DNA of 5,886 bases from contig JAKSVJ010000086.1 in NCBI GenBank assembly GCA_024408015.1, positions 1 to 5,886 of the forward strand. Reading direction: 5' to 3'. How positions within the stretch are numbered: position 1 is the first letter of the stretch; each line of letters starts with the position of its first letter. Of this stretch, positions 5,293 to 5,886 are shown piece after piece. Below the pieces are notes generated by a model. It ran no database searches, was not told the origin of the DNA, and saw only the letters and a list, made by a program, of their open reading frames with translations. This DNA is from Clostridia bacterium (lineage in GTDB: Bacteria; Bacillota; Clostridia; Oscillospirales; CAG-272). The position numbers and the translations under genes are program-made.

Positions 5293-5296
5293 GTAT

Positions 5297-5886
5297 ATGA
5301 CTATTAAAGAAATATATGGCGAATTAAATACTATATTTCCTAAAGACAATTCATGTAGCTGGGACAACGATGGCTTAATGGTTTGCTCTGATTCCAATAA
5401 AGAAGTCAAAAAAGTTCTTCTAGCACTTGATGCAACAAAGACAGTTATAGATAGCTCAAAAGGATATGATTTGATATTAACCCATCACCCTTTGATATTT
5501 AGAAAGATAGGCGATGTTACCGATTCTAAAGTATCGACATCAAAATTAATCACATTAATAAAGAACGATACCGCTGTTATGAGTTTCCACACGAGATTTG
5601 ATGGTGGTGATGGCGGTATGAATGACATACTTGCTAAGAAATTTGCATTGAAAAATATAGAAAAGTTTGGCGATTTTGGAGAACCTGCTCTTTGTAGAAT
5701 GGGTGATATTGAACCAACCACTGCAAAAGAACTTGCAATCAAGGCAAAAACAATATTAAATTCTCCATACGTATTATATACGGATGCACAAAAACCAATT
5801 AAAAAGGTTGCAATATGTAGCGGAGATGGAGGAAGTGTTATAAACAACGCTCTATCGAAAGGTGCGGATGCATTAATAACGGGTCG
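5297..5886 (+). CDS. Nif3-like dinuclear metal center hexameric protein, C-terminus cut by window edge
   Basis: This belongs to the NIF3/YbgI/YqfO family, which forms toroidal hexamers holding two metal ions per subunit. It is often annotated as a GTP cyclohydrolase I type 2 homolog, but its true activity is unsettled. 196 residues are visible. WDNDGLMV (22-29) and the HHP motif with His63-His64 are followed by FHTRFD, giving His98 and Asp102. These match the four N-terminal metal ligands of the family. The later His and Glu ligands lie beyond the window, past the final DALITG. The spacing between the two halves suggests the short form of about 260 residues, without the PII-like insert found in YqfO. 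The ATG at 5297 has AAAAGG (5282-5287) 9 nt upstream, inside the end of trmK, so the two genes are probably co-transcribed and translationally linked. Confidence 0.93.
   Translation, partial: MTIKEIYGELNTIFPKDNSCSWDNDGLMVCSDSNKEVKKVLLALDATKTVIDSSKGYDLILTHHPLIFRKIGDVTDSKVSTSKLITLIKNDTAVMSFHTRFDGGDGGMNDILAKKFALKNIEKFGDFGEPALCRMGDIEPTTAKELAIKAKTILNSPYVLYTDAQKPIKKVAICSGDGGSVINNALSKGADALITG

Overview
The window is AT-rich bacterial chromosome that reads as an anaerobic, low-GC Gram-positive organism of the Clostridia type. This rests on consensus housekeeping (sigma-A type) promoters, strong GGAGG-type ribosome binding sites, the adjacent trmK and Nif3-like genes, a redox-disulfide DUF1858 protein, a methyltransferase corrinoid protein and an EF-G-like paralog. 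The species cannot be named from the sequence alone.

Layout: four loci lie on the minus strand in the left two thirds and three genes lie on the plus strand at the right. They diverge from an intergenic region at 4080-4356. On the minus strand, in transcription order, come an EF-G-like translational GTPase interrupted by an in-frame TAA (4079-2004), an SGNH/GDSL hydrolase (1878-1237), a lipoprotein with an Ig-like domain that overlaps it by 4 nt (1240-674), and a corrinoid protein cut by the left edge (610-1). On the plus strand come a small CxxC DUF1858 protein (4357-4560), the tRNA(adenine-22-N1) methyltransferase TrmK (4609-5292) and a Nif3-like dinuclear-metal protein cut by the right edge (5297-5886).

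Four promoters can be read directly. Each has a TATAAT -10 box exactly 17 bp from a good -35 box: upstream of the corrinoid gene, the SGNH gene, the EF-G-like gene and the DUF1858 gene. Transcription units are inferred from these. The EF-G-like gene is alone and ends at a hairpin at 1897-1920. The SGNH-lipoprotein pair starts from a promoter lying between the EF-G stop and that hairpin, so the hairpin falls in its own leader. The corrinoid gene starts a further unit. DUF1858 has its own strong promoter, and trmK-Nif3 follow after a GC-rich hairpin.

Most genes belong to known families. The points worth a second look are the single in-frame stop that splits an otherwise intact EF-G-like protein, the promoter-hairpin-RBS order before the SGNH gene, the missing Shine-Dalgarno sequence before trmK together with a -10-like box placed for a leaderless start, and inverted or direct repeats sitting on the divergent promoters. 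No mobile element, CRISPR array, tRNA or rRNA was seen, and I do not find a clearly new multi-gene system.
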